Positions 26,408-35,488 of a stretch of DNA of 62,178 nt are shown here, piece after piece; the first letter of the stretch is position 1; each line of letters opens with the position of its first letter. The translations under genes were made by a program, and so were the position numbers. The stretch is from Planctomycetota bacterium (lineage in GTDB: Bacteria > Planctomycetota > Planctomycetia > Pirellulales > Lacipirellulaceae), in the NCBI GenBank assembly GCA_029781135.1, contig JAKOXH010000023.1, positions 40,001 through 102,178 on the forward strand, in the 5' to 3' direction. The notes beneath the pieces were generated by a model. The model did not search any database and was not told the origin of the DNA. It saw only the letters and a program-made list of their open reading frames with translations.

Positions 26408-26925
26408 GATCGCACCCACGCGCGCGTTGATAATGTTCTCGTTACGCCCGCTCCGCGCGGCAACGTAATTTGCACCTGGCACACAACAACCTGGATATCG
26501 CTGACCGTGGTGGTGGCGGTCACGCCATCGGCTTTGTAAGCCGTAAACGTCAGTGAATTGATGTTCTTTGCCAGCAGTTGATTGCTCGTGCCATTGTTGA
26601 AATACACATCGTTGGACGAATTGCGCGTCCACGTTTTGGTTGCACCCGCATAGGTAGTGAACGACAAACTGCCGAGCGTGTTGTTCGAAGCGGTGACCGC
26701 GGTGATCGACGTAGCCTGACGCATCTGGGTGACGAAATGCCGCAACACACCATAGCCATTCTCAAGAATGTCGATGTCCGCTTCCTGCGCATTCCAAATG
26801 GCGTAGCTGGTGCGCATGACAACGACGACCGACGCCGTAATCGTGGCCATAATCGCTGTGGCGGCCATCATCTCGAGTAGCGAGAGGCCGCCGCGTCGGA
26901 TTTTAGGATCCGGCCCGCGTAACAT
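26401..26925 (-). CDS. Minor pseudopilin, GspJ-like
   Basis: 174 residues with the type IV prepilin signal RRG-LSLLEMMAATAIMATI: Gly at -1, Glu at +5, then a hydrophobic helix. The C-terminal beta-rich domain has a Thr/Ser-rich stretch. It overlaps the GspI-like gene by 23 bases. The J assignment follows gene order and length. Confidence 0.8.
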   Translation of the reverse strand: MLRGPDPKIRRGGLSLLEMMAATAIMATITASVVVVMRTSYAIWNAQEADIDILENGYGVLRHFVTQMRQATSITAVTASNNTLGSLSFTTYAGATKTWTRNSSNDVYFNNGTSNQLLAKNINSLTFTAYKADGVTATTTVSDIQVVVCQVQITLPRGAGVTRTLSTRAWVRSW

Positions 26926-27385
26926 AACTCACCGATTTGGCTACTTTCGTCGTAAATGTCAGCCGCGCTTCCGACGAGTCCATCGTCGCGTTGGCATTAT
27001 CGTCGCTGTACGTCGTCACCGTGATTACCATCAGCTGATTTGTAATCCCGCCACTTCCGGCTGCGTCGGAACGCGTGGCGGAATAGCGAATGCTCGACTG
27101 TCCTTCCGCGGCGAAATCGCCGGTCACGGTCCCGGTCGCCCAGGTCGCCCCAACGATCGCTTGCTGTTCTTCCAATTTGGAAACGCCATAGACCAGCAGC
27201 AGTTGTTTCGTGTCGACAATATCGCCCAAGGTCATGCCGTCGCGCATTACCGCCAGGGCCGGCACGAGTGCCGATGCGCAGATGGCCGCGGCCAGCACGA
27301 CTTCCAATAGCGAGTAACCGCTATTAGGCGACGAGCGGTCACGCCAACACGTGAGTCGCGTTCCGTATCGATCATCCGACCGCAT
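26903..27385 (-). CDS. Minor pseudopilin, GspI-like
   Basis: 160 residues with prepilin signal SG-YSLLEVVLAAAICASAL (Gly -1, Glu +5). The leader before the processing site is about 22 residues. Its downstream neighbour overlaps it. A gap of about 200 bases separates it from the GspH-like gene; that gap holds only shadow frames. Confidence 0.8.
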   Translation of the reverse strand: MRSDDRYGTRLTCWRDRSSPNSGYSLLEVVLAAAICASALVPALAVMRDGMTLGDIVDTKQLLLVYGVSKLEEQQAIVGATWATGTVTGDFAAEGQSSIRYSATRSDAAGSGGITNQLMVITVTTYSDDNANATMDSSEARLTFTTKVAKSVSYVTRAGS

Positions 27386-27583
27386 GGTTCTACTGTGCTG
27401 AAAACGTGGAACTACAAACTGGGGATGTACGCACCAAGTGCGCAGAAACCCAAGAAAACGTAGCTTTTCCTAGACGCGAGTCCACGAATTCCGGTAGGCC
27501 GTTTTTGTTGGTGGCAACGATTGCAGCGCCGCGTCGGCAGATGGGCCGCGGCGGCCTTCCCGACGCCGAGAAGAAGGGCACAC

Positions 27584-28087
27584 CTACTGCACGAATGCGC
27601 GGCCCGTCACTTGGGGAATCGTGATCGTGCGGGTGCGGTCGGCCGACGTCACGATGATCGTATAGGAAGCGACAGCCTCACCGGTAAATTGGAATTCGAC
27701 GTCAGTAACGCTTCCCGTCGTAACGGTCACGTTGGCGGGGACAGCATGAACATCATCCACCAGCGTCGGCACGCCGCCGACTTTGCGATAGAGCGCATAT
27801 TGCGTGGCGTTGGCGCCTGATAGTGTAAACCGTAGAAGATGATTGTCGCCCGTAGCGATGGCCCGCCGCCGGGCCTGAGAGCAATCGAGAGCAACACGTC
27901 GGGCGAATCCTTGGGCGCCGATATCCGCGAGCGTTGTATTCGAATAATGCAGCGCCGCCATGAGGCTGACCATGCCGATGATAAACACGACGGCGATTAG
28001 CTCGAAAAGTGTCATGGCACGCCGAGCGTTTGCTCGACGTGCCAGGGAGTTTGCCATTCCGTCTTGGCCCAACACGTTCATCTCCAC
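27584..28087 (-). CDS. Minor pseudopilin, GspH-like
   Basis: Up to 167 residues with a prepilin-like signal RRA-MTLFELIAVVFIIGMVSLMAAL. Position -1 is Ala rather than Gly, while Glu +5 is kept. The first codon is uncertain: GTG 28087, ATG 28081 and ATG 28057 are all in frame, and the last leaves a 14-residue leader. The C-terminal domain carries SQARRRAIATGDNHLLRF, typical of GspH. Confidence 0.8.
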   Translation of the reverse strand: MEMNVLGQDGMANSLARRANARRAMTLFELIAVVFIIGMVSLMAALHYSNTTLADIGAQGFARRVALDCSQARRRAIATGDNHLLRFTLSGANATQYALYRKVGGVPTLVDDVHAVPANVTVTTGSVTDVEFQFTGEAVASYTIIVTSADRTRTITIPQVTGRAFVQ

Positions 28088-28100
28088 ACTTTCACGCCGC

Positions 28101-28421
28101 TTAGTTCACGCGGTGCGTGGTGGTATTCAACGTGTAGGCCGTGCCATTGGTCGGGTTGGTCGGAATGCCATCGGGAAAGTAGTTGGTATCGGCGCCGATG
28201 TCCGAGAGGTTGGCCGCCGGCCAAGCACCTTTTTCCACATACCACCGCTCGACGGCACCGTTGATGGTCGCCTTGTTGTGCAAGTTGACTTTCGTCTTGG
28301 CGGTGTCGCTCGATACGGCTACGCGCGGGACAATGATCGCGGCGATAATGCCGAGAATCGTCACCACGGCGAGCAATTCGATCAGCGAAAAAGCGGTTCT
28401 TTTGGGGGTTGAGTGGGTCAT
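28101..28421 (-). CDS. GspG-like major pseudopilin, tandem copy 1
   Basis: 106 residues, start 28421 with GGAG upstream (the ORF extends to 28439). Signal RTA-FSLIELLAVVTILGIIAAIIVPRVAV has Ala at -1 and Glu at +5. The C-terminal domain VEKGAWPAANLSDIGADTNYF followed by PDGIPTNP is nearly the same as in the next gene, marking a recent duplication. It lies immediately downstream of copy 2 in the operon. Confidence 0.88.
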   Translation of the reverse strand: MTHSTPKRTAFSLIELLAVVTILGIIAAIIVPRVAVSSDTAKTKVNLHNKATINGAVERWYVEKGAWPAANLSDIGADTNYFPDGIPTNPTNGTAYTLNTTTHRVN

Positions 28422-28468
28422 GCTGTGCTCCGAATACAATCCTAAGTGAAACGGAATGGGATAGTTGG

Positions 28469-28792
28469 TTAATTCACCCGGTGGGTGGTTGCATTTAGTG
28501 AGTAGGCCGAACCATCGGTGGGGTTGGTCGGAATACCGTCAGGAAAGTAATTGGTGTCAGCGCCAATATCAGACAGGTTATTGGCCGGCCAAGCACCCTT
28601 TTCCACATACCACCGTTCGACAGCGCCATTGATTGTGGCCTTGTTATGGTTATTCACTTTTGTCTTGGCGGTGTCGCTCGACACCGACACGCGGGGGACA
28701 ATAATGGCCGCGATGATTCCCAAGATCGTGACCACGGCTAGCAGTTCAATTAGCGAAAACCCGCTTCGCTGTTGGGATCGAGTGGCTGTCAT
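28469..28792 (-). CDS. GspG-like major pseudopilin, tandem copy 2
   Basis: 107 residues. Signal RSG-FSLIELLAVVTILGIIAAIIVPRVSV has the canonical Gly at -1 and Glu at +5. The rest differs from copy 1 at only about a dozen positions (for example AKTKVNNHNK against AKTKVNLHNK). The pair could build mixed fibres. Confidence 0.88.
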   Translation of the reverse strand: MTATRSQQRSGFSLIELLAVVTILGIIAAIIVPRVSVSSDTAKTKVNNHNKATINGAVERWYVEKGAWPANNLSDIGADTNYFPDGIPTNPTDGSAYSLNATTHRVN

Positions 28793-28953
28793 TGGTCATC
28801 TATTGCGTTCGAGTTGGGAATCGTACGGCAAGTCGTGTCGTCACATGACGGCGCGTTGATTTCCAAGGCAAGTACCAACGTGTACAGTCAAACGTAGGTC
28901 GAAAATTAAATTGCCAATGCGGATGCCCAGGAATTAGCCTAAGCGGTTTACCT

Positions 28954-29283
28954 CTAATGGGTGTGGCCACTTACGAATCCAGTAGTTGTACTGATTGTGT
29001 AGGCTGTGCCATCTACCGGGCACGACGGCAAGCCGCTGGGGAAATACGCGGTGCTGGCGCCAATATCGCTCAAATTGGCCGCTGGGTAGCTGTTATTTGC
29101 CCGTTTCCAGAGTTTCACTTGCAGTTCGATATCGCGTTTGTTCGCGTAGCACGCCGCCTTGTTGGCGGAGACCTGGTGATTGCTGATGCGCGGCACAATC
29201 ACTACCGCCAATATTCCGAGTATCGCCAGAACGAGCATCAGCTCGGTCAGCGAAAATGCGCGGCGGCAAAACGATCGACGCAT
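28954..29283 (-). CDS. GspG-like pseudopilin, diverged third copy
   Basis: 109 residues with signal RRA-FSLTELMLVLAILGILAVVIVPRIS: Ala -1, Glu +5. The C-terminal domain shares LSDIGASTAYFPSGLPSCPVDG with copies 1 and 2 but the helix-linker is different (CYANKRDIELQVKLWKRANN). It sits between gspF and the tandem pair. Confidence 0.85.
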   Translation of the reverse strand: MRRSFCRRAFSLTELMLVLAILGILAVVIVPRISNHQVSANKAACYANKRDIELQVKLWKRANNSYPAANLSDIGASTAYFPSGLPSCPVDGTAYTISTTTGFVSGHTH

Positions 29284-29298
29284 GAGTTGCTCCGCAAA

Positions 29299-30474
29299 TT
29301 ACTTGATCGTATTGACCATGTCGAACATGGGCAGGTAGATCGCCATTAGAATGGCGGCGATCGCCGCGGCCAACGAGATCGTCAGCGTGGGTTCGATCGT
29401 GGCCACAAAGATATTCGTCTTCCGCTCAATTTCACGCTGCAAGTGGTCGCGGATATGACTGGTCGCCCGCGTGAGTGTCCCTGTTTGTTCGCCGACGATC
29501 ACCAATTGGCTGACGATTGGCGGAAACATGTCGCCGTGACTTTCGAGCTCGCGGCTAAATTTTTCGCCGCGGCGAATGGCATTTTGTAGGTCGCGCACAC
29601 TTTGGCGGATGGCGCGGTTGCCGACGGCCTGCCCCGCCTCGCCCAGCGCTTCCGCCAGGTTGTAGCCGGCTTCCATCAGGCTGCCTAAAACTTCCATCAG
29701 CTGCAGCACGGCCACGTCGCGTAGCCAATTGCCAAAAACAGGCATGCGCAGTAGGGATGCATCCATTTTAAAGGCGATGTCTGGTCGCTTCCGCAATTGT
29801 CGCACGACGAACACCGACGCCGTGGCCAACGCGAGCACATACAGTCCACAGCCCTTCGCGAAGTCCCCCACCATGATCAGAAATTTAGTGATGAACGGTA
29901 AAGCCACGTGCGCATCATCGTACGTCTTTTTGAAAACTGGAATGACGTAGGTGAGCAAGAACGCGATCACCGCCGAGCCCATTACCACTAGCAAAATCGG
30001 GTAGGCAAGTTTCTTAATGATTTCCGAGCGCAAGCGATGCGAATCCTCGCAATGACGGGCGATGGTTACCAGTGTGTCACTCAACGTTCCCGAGTGCTCG
30101 CCGACCTTAATCTGATTCACCATGACGGTGTCGAATGTCGCCCCGAAACGCGCCAGGGCCGAGCTAAACGTTTCACCGGATTCCAAATGCCGCCGAATCG
30201 TATGCAGCATATTGCGGTGTTTTTCGAGTGCCTTTTCTTCGGCCAGCGTTGCCAGCGCTTTGGGCAAAGACACGCCGCTTTGTGTTAAGGTCGAGAGGTT
30301 CCGCAGAATGAACACCAGGTCGCGGTCTTTGAGCTTGTTCTGCCCGGCCTTTCCCGTCCCCGTGAAGAACGCCCGCCAATCGGTAGCTTTCTTGGCTGGT
30401 CGCGGCGCGGCAATGGCCGTGCCAACCGAGATGGCAGCCGCATTGGCCAAGGATGCTTTTCGGGCGCGACGCAT
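29299..30474 (-). CDS. gspF: Inner membrane platform protein (GspF/PilC)
   Basis: 391 residues with two GspF domains, each about 120 residues (FILRNLSTLTQSGVSLPKAL and VLQLMEVLGSLMEAGYNLAEAL), separated by and ending with transmembrane helices (PILLVVMGSAVIAFLLTYVIPVF, ISLAAAIAAILMAIYLPMF). It couples the cytoplasmic ATPase to pseudopilus assembly. It is separated by 18 bases from gspE. Confidence 0.93.
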   Translation of the reverse strand: MRRARKASLANAAAISVGTAIAAPRPAKKATDWRAFFTGTGKAGQNKLKDRDLVFILRNLSTLTQSGVSLPKALATLAEEKALEKHRNMLHTIRRHLESGETFSSALARFGATFDTVMVNQIKVGEHSGTLSDTLVTIARHCEDSHRLRSEIIKKLAYPILLVVMGSAVIAFLLTYVIPVFKKTYDDAHVALPFITKFLIMVGDFAKGCGLYVLALATASVFVVRQLRKRPDIAFKMDASLLRMPVFGNWLRDVAVLQLMEVLGSLMEAGYNLAEALGEAGQAVGNRAIRQSVRDLQNAIRRGEKFSRELESHGDMFPPIVSQLVIVGEQTGTLTRATSHIRDHLQREIERKTNIFVATIEPTLTISLAAAIAAILMAIYLPMFDMVNTIK

Positions 30475-30492
30475 GGTAATCCGGTGTTTGCG

Positions 30493-32181
30493 TTAGCTTG
30501 ACAGTTTGTAGAACACTTCTTCCAGCGTCGTGCGGCCAGCGAGCACCTGCTCCATGCCGGCGGCCGCCAATTCCACCATGCCTTGCGAAAGGGCGATTTG
30601 CCGCAGCTTCGTGTGCGGCAAGCCATTCTCGATGCCTTCGGCCATCGCCGGCGTGACGGTCATAATCTCGTAAATTGGAATACGACCCGAGTAGCCCGTG
30701 CCCAAACACTTCTTGCAGCCGCGGCCCCGATAGAACGTGGCGTCGATGGGCGGCTTCCGGTCCTTGCATAAGGTTTTTAGCAGTGCTTCGTTTGGCTCGA
30801 CGAGCTCTTTGCACTCGCTGCAGATCTGTCGCAACAGCCGCTGGGCGATGGAGCCGAGCAATGCGCCGCCAATCTTAAAATTGTCGACACCTAAGTCGTT
30901 AAGACGTGAGATCGCGCCCACGGCATCGTTCGCGTGGAGTGTACTAATGAGTAAGTGGCCTGTAAGTGCGGCCTGAACGCCGGTGGATGCCGTCTCATGG
31001 TCGCGGATTTCTCCCACCATGATCACGTCCGGGTCTTGCCGCATGATGTACTTGAGCGCGTTCGCAAACCCGAGGCCGTGCTCATTGTCGGAAGCTACTT
31101 GGTTGATACCAGGCAGGCGATACTCGACCGGGTCTTCGACCGTTACAATGTTGCGGCTCACCGAATTCAATTTGGAAAGCACCGCGTACATCGTGGTCGA
31201 CTTACCAGAACCGGTGGGCCCCGTGACGACGATCATGCCGTGCGGCCGATCAATCAGTGCCTGAATCGCCTTTAGGTCACGCTCGCAAAGGCCCAGGTTC
31301 TGCAATTCGAAGATTTTGTTGCCCTCATCGAGCAACCGCATCACGACTTTTTCGCCGCCGACTGTCGGAATTGTACTCACGCGAAAATTCACTTTCGTGC
31401 CGGCTTCCTGCACGCTCAAGTGACCGTCCTGCGGCCGCCGGTTTTCGGTCGTATCCATGTCGGCCATGACCTTGATACGGGCCACCACCGCTTCTTCAAT
31501 GTGGTTGGGAATCGTCATGACCGGCTGAAGTTCGCCGTCGACGCGGTACCGCACGCGCATTTCGGGCACGTGCGGCTCAAGATGAATATCACTCGTGTTG
31601 GCGTTGATGGCACCCATCAAAATGGCTCGCACGAGGCGGACGACCGGCGCCTGCTCTTGTTCCTCGGGAGCCGCGGCATCGGCTTCTTCATCGGTCGAAT
31701 CTTCGGCCGCTGCCAGGTCGGCCATCTTCATATCGACGATCGTTTGGCGGGCCACAATGCGTTCGTCAAAGCCGCGGTCCAAGGCGGCCTGCACCGGCGA
31801 TTCCAACGCGACCATCGGCTCGACGTGGTAGCCAGTAATGAGTTCGGCTTCCGAAATAGTCTCGATATCGTCAGGCGCGACCATCGCCAGTTGCATGGAA
31901 TTGCCCGAGACGCCAATCGGCACACAGGAACGCTGGCGCGCCAGTTTTTCCGGCAACAGGCGAACCACTTGCGGGTTAACCGCTTGCGGTACGACTTCGG
32001 CAAATGGCACCCCGAATTGTTCCGCGAGTGCTTCGCCGAGTTGGTCGAGCGTGATTAACCCCCGACGCACGAGGATGCGACCCAGCATTCCGCGCTCGGA
32101 ACCTTGGGCGGTGAGGGCAGCCTCGAGCTGCCCTTGCGTGACAAGGCCACGTCGAATCAGGATGTCGCCAAGACGGGCCAT
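30493..32181 (-). CDS. gspE: Secretion ATPase GspE/PilB with MshEN cyclic-di-GMP module
   Basis: 562 residues. Residues 3-26 and 32-55 each fit the MshEN pattern (R)LG-x6-G-x6-L-x3-L-x2-Q with a five-residue spacer, so c-di-GMP binding is expected from family knowledge; the second copy has Met instead of Arg. An N1-type domain, an acidic linker (about 158-178) and the ATPase follow: Walker A GPTGSGKST (321-329), Asp box, Walker B and His box. The C-terminal tetracysteine zinc motif is intact (CSEC, then CKKC). It powers pseudopilus assembly and is second in the operon after a receiver gene. Confidence 0.95.
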   Translation of the reverse strand: MARLGDILIRRGLVTQGQLEAALTAQGSERGMLGRILVRRGLITLDQLGEALAEQFGVPFAEVVPQAVNPQVVRLLPEKLARQRSCVPIGVSGNSMQLAMVAPDDIETISEAELITGYHVEPMVALESPVQAALDRGFDERIVARQTIVDMKMADLAAAEDSTDEEADAAAPEEQEQAPVVRLVRAILMGAINANTSDIHLEPHVPEMRVRYRVDGELQPVMTIPNHIEEAVVARIKVMADMDTTENRRPQDGHLSVQEAGTKVNFRVSTIPTVGGEKVVMRLLDEGNKIFELQNLGLCERDLKAIQALIDRPHGMIVVTGPTGSGKSTTMYAVLSKLNSVSRNIVTVEDPVEYRLPGINQVASDNEHGLGFANALKYIMRQDPDVIMVGEIRDHETASTGVQAALTGHLLISTLHANDAVGAISRLNDLGVDNFKIGGALLGSIAQRLLRQICSECKELVEPNEALLKTLCKDRKPPIDATFYRGRGCKKCLGTGYSGRIPIYEIMTVTPAMAEGIENGLPHTKLRQIALSQGMVELAAAGMEQVLAGRTTLEEVFYKLSS

Positions 32182-32232
32182 GGGGAGCCATTCACTCGTA
32201 TTTGCGGTTTGTTGGCCAACTTGATTTTTCGA

Positions 32233-32643
32233 CTATTTGGCAGCCGGTGCTGCCGTGACCGCCGACGTGAGCCGTTCGATCTTCGCTTCCAACACCAAAG
32301 GGTCGTAGGGAATCACGAGGTACTCATCGGCCCCGGCGTTGTATGCCTTCTGCACGTCTTCCAGATCACCGTTTATCGATAGGAACATGATCGGGATATC
32401 GCTCGTTCGTGTGTCGTTGCTCAGGCGGTTGATAAACTCGATACCGTCCATGCCGGGAAGCACGTGATCGACAATCACCACATTGGGCAGGTGGTCCTTT
32501 AGCCACTCCAGCCCACGCTCTGCCGAATCGCGGGATTCGACTTGGTAGCCGAGAAGTTCCAGTCGAAACGCCGTGATTTCCAACAGAGTCGGATCACCCT
32601 CGATCAGCAAGAGTTGGTGGGAGCGGTCGAACATGGTAGTCAT
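32233..32643 (-). CDS. Stand-alone response-regulator receiver, atypical
   Basis: 136 residues from ATG 32643 (a longer start is at 32673). CheY-like receiver: acidic pair near the N-terminus (LLIEGDP), phosphoacceptor Asp in VVIVDHVLPGMDG, and the Ser/Thr switch in IMFLSING. The normally invariant lysine of the K-P motif is replaced: DEYLVIPYDP has Ile before Pro. No output domain is present. As first gene of the secretion operon it probably acts on the machinery by protein contact. Confidence 0.88.
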   Translation of the reverse strand: MTTMFDRSHQLLLIEGDPTLLEITAFRLELLGYQVESRDSAERGLEWLKDHLPNVVIVDHVLPGMDGIEFINRLSNDTRTSDIPIMFLSINGDLEDVQKAYNAGADEYLVIPYDPLVLEAKIERLTSAVTAAPAAK

Positions 32644-32912
32644 TTTCGTGTTACGGGCGCGCAACGGCGGCACCTAGAGATAGGTAGCTTGCCGGTTCCG
32701 CCAGTCAATTGTTTTGCCACGTAACCGCGAACTCCCAAAGCACAAGCCGCACAACCGCTAGAACCGGGATCAGACGCGCAAACGCACCGTGTTTTCTGTG
32801 GCCGCAAATCGTTTTGGCGGCGAACTATTGCAACCTATGCTTGATTACTACGCGCTTCGTACTTGGGCGCTAGTATCCTTCGAATCTGCGACTTGAAAAT
32901 TGGTGAAATGCG

Positions 32913-33263
32913 GTGGCTGGTCGACGTATAACTCGCGGCGGCTTTTCGCTGGTCGAACTGTTAGCCGTTGTCACGATCTTGGCACTCCTCGCTGCGCTGA
33001 TCTTGCCGCGCGTGTCCGTCGACAACGACACCGCGAAGAAGAAGAGCTGCAACCACAATCGCACGGAAATCAATATCACCGTCGAACAATACTACTTGAG
33101 CAATGGCTCGTGGCCGGCAAATGACCTTTCGGACGTCGCCAGTGACGCGAACTATTTTCCAAACGGCTTACCGACTTGCCCGTTCAGCGGCGCGGCCTAC
33201 CGCCTCGACCCCACCACGCACCGCGTGATTGGCCACAACGGCGATTCGGATCATAGTCCATAG
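32913..33263 (+). CDS. GspG-like pseudopilin, fourth copy, divergent from operon
   Basis: 116 residues from GTG 32913. Signal RGG-FSLVELLAVVTILALLAALILPRVSV has Gly -1 and Glu +5. The body is clearly paralogous to the operon copies (NGSWPANDLSDVASDANYFP, PTTHRVIGHNG) but has its own CNHNRTEINITVEQYYL linker. It is on the opposite strand from the rest of the cluster, 270 bases from the response regulator. Confidence 0.85.
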   Translation: MAGRRITRGGFSLVELLAVVTILALLAALILPRVSVDNDTAKKKSCNHNRTEINITVEQYYLSNGSWPANDLSDVASDANYFPNGLPTCPFSGAAYRLDPTTHRVIGHNGDSDHSP

Positions 33264-33319
33264 TCGGCGGATGCTTGTCTTCGGTGAGATGACCGACGCT
33301 TGAGCACGGAATGCCAAGC

Positions 33320-33712
33320 TCAAGCGTTACATCCGACCGGAGTGGACGTCAGTGCCCGCAATACGTCGCGTCGAGCGATCACGCCGACCAAGCGACCTTC
33401 TCGCATGACGGGCACGCGACGCACACGGTGCACAATGCAAAGGTCGGCGACACGGCTTGCCGGGTCGTCGGCATTCACGGTAATGACATCGCGTGTCATG
33501 TGCTGACCTACCGTTTGTCTTGAGACACTGCGGTCGTAGGCGACGGCCAAGAGCGCGAATTCGGTGATCATCCCCACCAATCGGTTCTGATCGTCGGTTA
33601 CCGGCAAACCGCTGACTCGCTGCTGGATGAGAATTTCGATGGCCTCCTGAATCGACGTGTTGGGACGTACCGTTTGCAGATTCGTGGACATGATTTCGCC
33701 GGCAGCTAACAT
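33320..33712 (-). CDS. Tandem CBS-domain protein
   Basis: Start 33712 has GGAG eight bases upstream; a longer frame reaches 33775. The 130-residue product is a pair of CBS motifs (IMSTNLQTVRPNTSIQEAIE, VSGLPVTDDQNRLVGMIT, HMTRDVITVNADDPASRVADL, VRRVPVMREGRLVGVIARRDVL). Such Bateman modules bind adenine nucleotides. No fused effector domain is present and the partner is unknown. Confidence 0.9.
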   Translation of the reverse strand: MLAAGEIMSTNLQTVRPNTSIQEAIEILIQQRVSGLPVTDDQNRLVGMITEFALLAVAYDRSVSRQTVGQHMTRDVITVNADDPASRVADLCIVHRVRRVPVMREGRLVGVIARRDVLRALTSTPVGCNA

Positions 33713-34064
33713 CGTGAATTCTCCAAAGACCTCGGTCAGAAAACGGTACTGGCGATTCAACTCAGCCTTCCGCAATCGCGTGCTGCCGTCAGAGTAGCCG
33801 CGCGAGTCAGCCTGCGTAATCGCGCGGTTCTCGAACTGAATCGACCCTTACAAGGGTAGTACGAATTGGTGCTGCTGCCGAAAGTCTCGCGGTGAAATGT
33901 TCGTGATCCGTACCGACCCGACTGCCACCGTTTTATCGCTATATTCGAATTGACCCGTTTACCAGCCATAGCTGGCCATCAGTCCATTGCATCTTCCGAT
34001 GAAAAACCCCTGCTGGCCGACAATTTGTTGCGCTCTTTTTGTCGCGGCGTGAAATAATTGCAGC

Positions 34065-35237
34065 ATGCCCAACGCGCTGCAGGCCAAGATGCCGACGACC
34101 GCCTTCGCCTTTCGTGGTTATAACACCACGAATCTGAGCCGTACGCCCGAGTTGCTTGAGCATCCGCTCTATGGGCCCACGGTGCGGCGCTACCTGGAGC
34201 GGGGCAGCGAAGTTTGCCAGAAATACGTAGGCCGGTCGGTCGATTTGGTGGAGATCGTCTCGCGGCGCGAGGAGCCGGGGCTCGACCAGTACGCCGAGGC
34301 AGTGGCCCTTATCGTGGCCGCCGATTTGGCCCAGGTCGATCTGCTCGAAAAGTTCCACAACGTGCGATTTCGCGAGGCAAAACTCGCCTTTGGATACAGC
34401 CTCGGTGAATTGTCCGCCGTGTCGTGCGCCGGTGTTTTCAGCATGGCCGACGTGCTGAGCGTTCCGGTTGCCATGGCGGCCGACTGTGCCGCCATGGCCC
34501 ACAACGTAACGATGGGCGTGCTTTTTTCGCGTGGCCCAGCGATTGATGAACAGGACGTCCATCGCTTGTGTCGCGTTATCACCGCCGAGGGCCGCGGTAC
34601 CATCGGCATTTCCGCGATCCTCACCCCCAACACTTTTTTGCTGCTCGGGCAAAATGAAACGATCAGCCGTTTCAAAGCCGAGATGCATAAGTTCTTACCA
34701 GACCCGGCACACGTCAAAATCAACCCCGAGCGTTGGCCGCCGCTACACACGACGATTGCCCGCCAACGCAACATTCCCGATCGTGCGGCCGTGATGATGG
34801 ATGTGATGCCCGGCGGCTTGCAGCCCCCGTGCCCTCCAGTGCTTTCCCTCGTCACCGGCAAACGCAGTTACGATGACTACCACGCACGCGATATTCTTCG
34901 CGACTGGGTCGACCACCCGCAACGGCTGTGGGACGCCGTTTACGAAACGCTTTCGAGCGGCATCACAACCGTGATTCACGTGGGTCCTGGTCCGAACGTA
35001 ATCCCAGCCACGTTCACGCGGCTGAGCGAAAACGTGCGCCAACAAACGAACGGCCGAACCTGGAACCATTTGGGAATGCGGGCTGCTGCAGGTCTGGCGC
35101 GCCGGCCGTGGCTATCGGCTTTGTTACCAAGTCGTGCCGCACTGCTGCGAGCACCGCTGATTGAGCAGATCATTCTCGAAGACTGGTTGCTCGAAAATGC
35201 GCCGGATGGCGAAAGACCGGCGCCCCAGAACATGTAG
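34065..35237 (+). CDS. Acyltransferase-domain (malonyl-CoA:ACP transacylase-like) protein
   Basis: 390 residues with an FabD/acyltransferase fold. The nucleophile elbow is GYSLGE within LAFGYSLGELSAVSCAGVF, and a candidate catalytic histidine is in PPLHTT where FabD has its His. GPGPNVIPATF near the C-terminus matches the family end. It is longer than FabD (about 310), with roughly 60 extra C-terminal residues rich in basic amino acids. No ACP or ketosynthase is adjacent, so the role is unclear. Confidence 0.8.
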   Translation: MPNALQAKMPTTAFAFRGYNTTNLSRTPELLEHPLYGPTVRRYLERGSEVCQKYVGRSVDLVEIVSRREEPGLDQYAEAVALIVAADLAQVDLLEKFHNVRFREAKLAFGYSLGELSAVSCAGVFSMADVLSVPVAMAADCAAMAHNVTMGVLFSRGPAIDEQDVHRLCRVITAEGRGTIGISAILTPNTFLLLGQNETISRFKAEMHKFLPDPAHVKINPERWPPLHTTIARQRNIPDRAAVMMDVMPGGLQPPCPPVLSLVTGKRSYDDYHARDILRDWVDHPQRLWDAVYETLSSGITTVIHVGPGPNVIPATFTRLSENVRQQTNGRTWNHLGMRAAAGLARRPWLSALLPSRAALLRAPLIEQIILEDWLLENAPDGERPAPQNM

Positions 35238-35279
35238 CCACCGTTGCCAGACGGCAGAAGCCCTGCAATCTACTCAAGG

Positions 35280-35402
35280 CCGCACTGTGAATGAACCTGT
35301 GGGAGACTGCACTATAAATGAACCTGTGCGAGGCGTCTCCCAACGCCGATGACGCTATTCATTGCAGCACGCAATCGGCCTCGGAGAAGCCTCCCACAGG
35401 CC
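35280..35402. repeat. Dispersed intergenic element, family B copy 2
   Basis: It follows the same order of blocks as 20401-20522: CTGTGAATGAACCTGTGGGAG, CTATAAATGAACCTGTG, GAGGCGTCTCC, ACGCCGATGACGC, TTGCAGCAC, GCCTCGGAGAAGCCTCCCACAGG. It lies between convergent genes and could form a long hairpin. Confidence 0.8.
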
Positions 35403-35488
35403 ATTGGTTGCGCAGACCTCGCGAGGAATCCACGCTCTGGCGAGCGTGGCTACAGGGGCGCGCGGGCCGCTCCACAATTTAAGCACTA

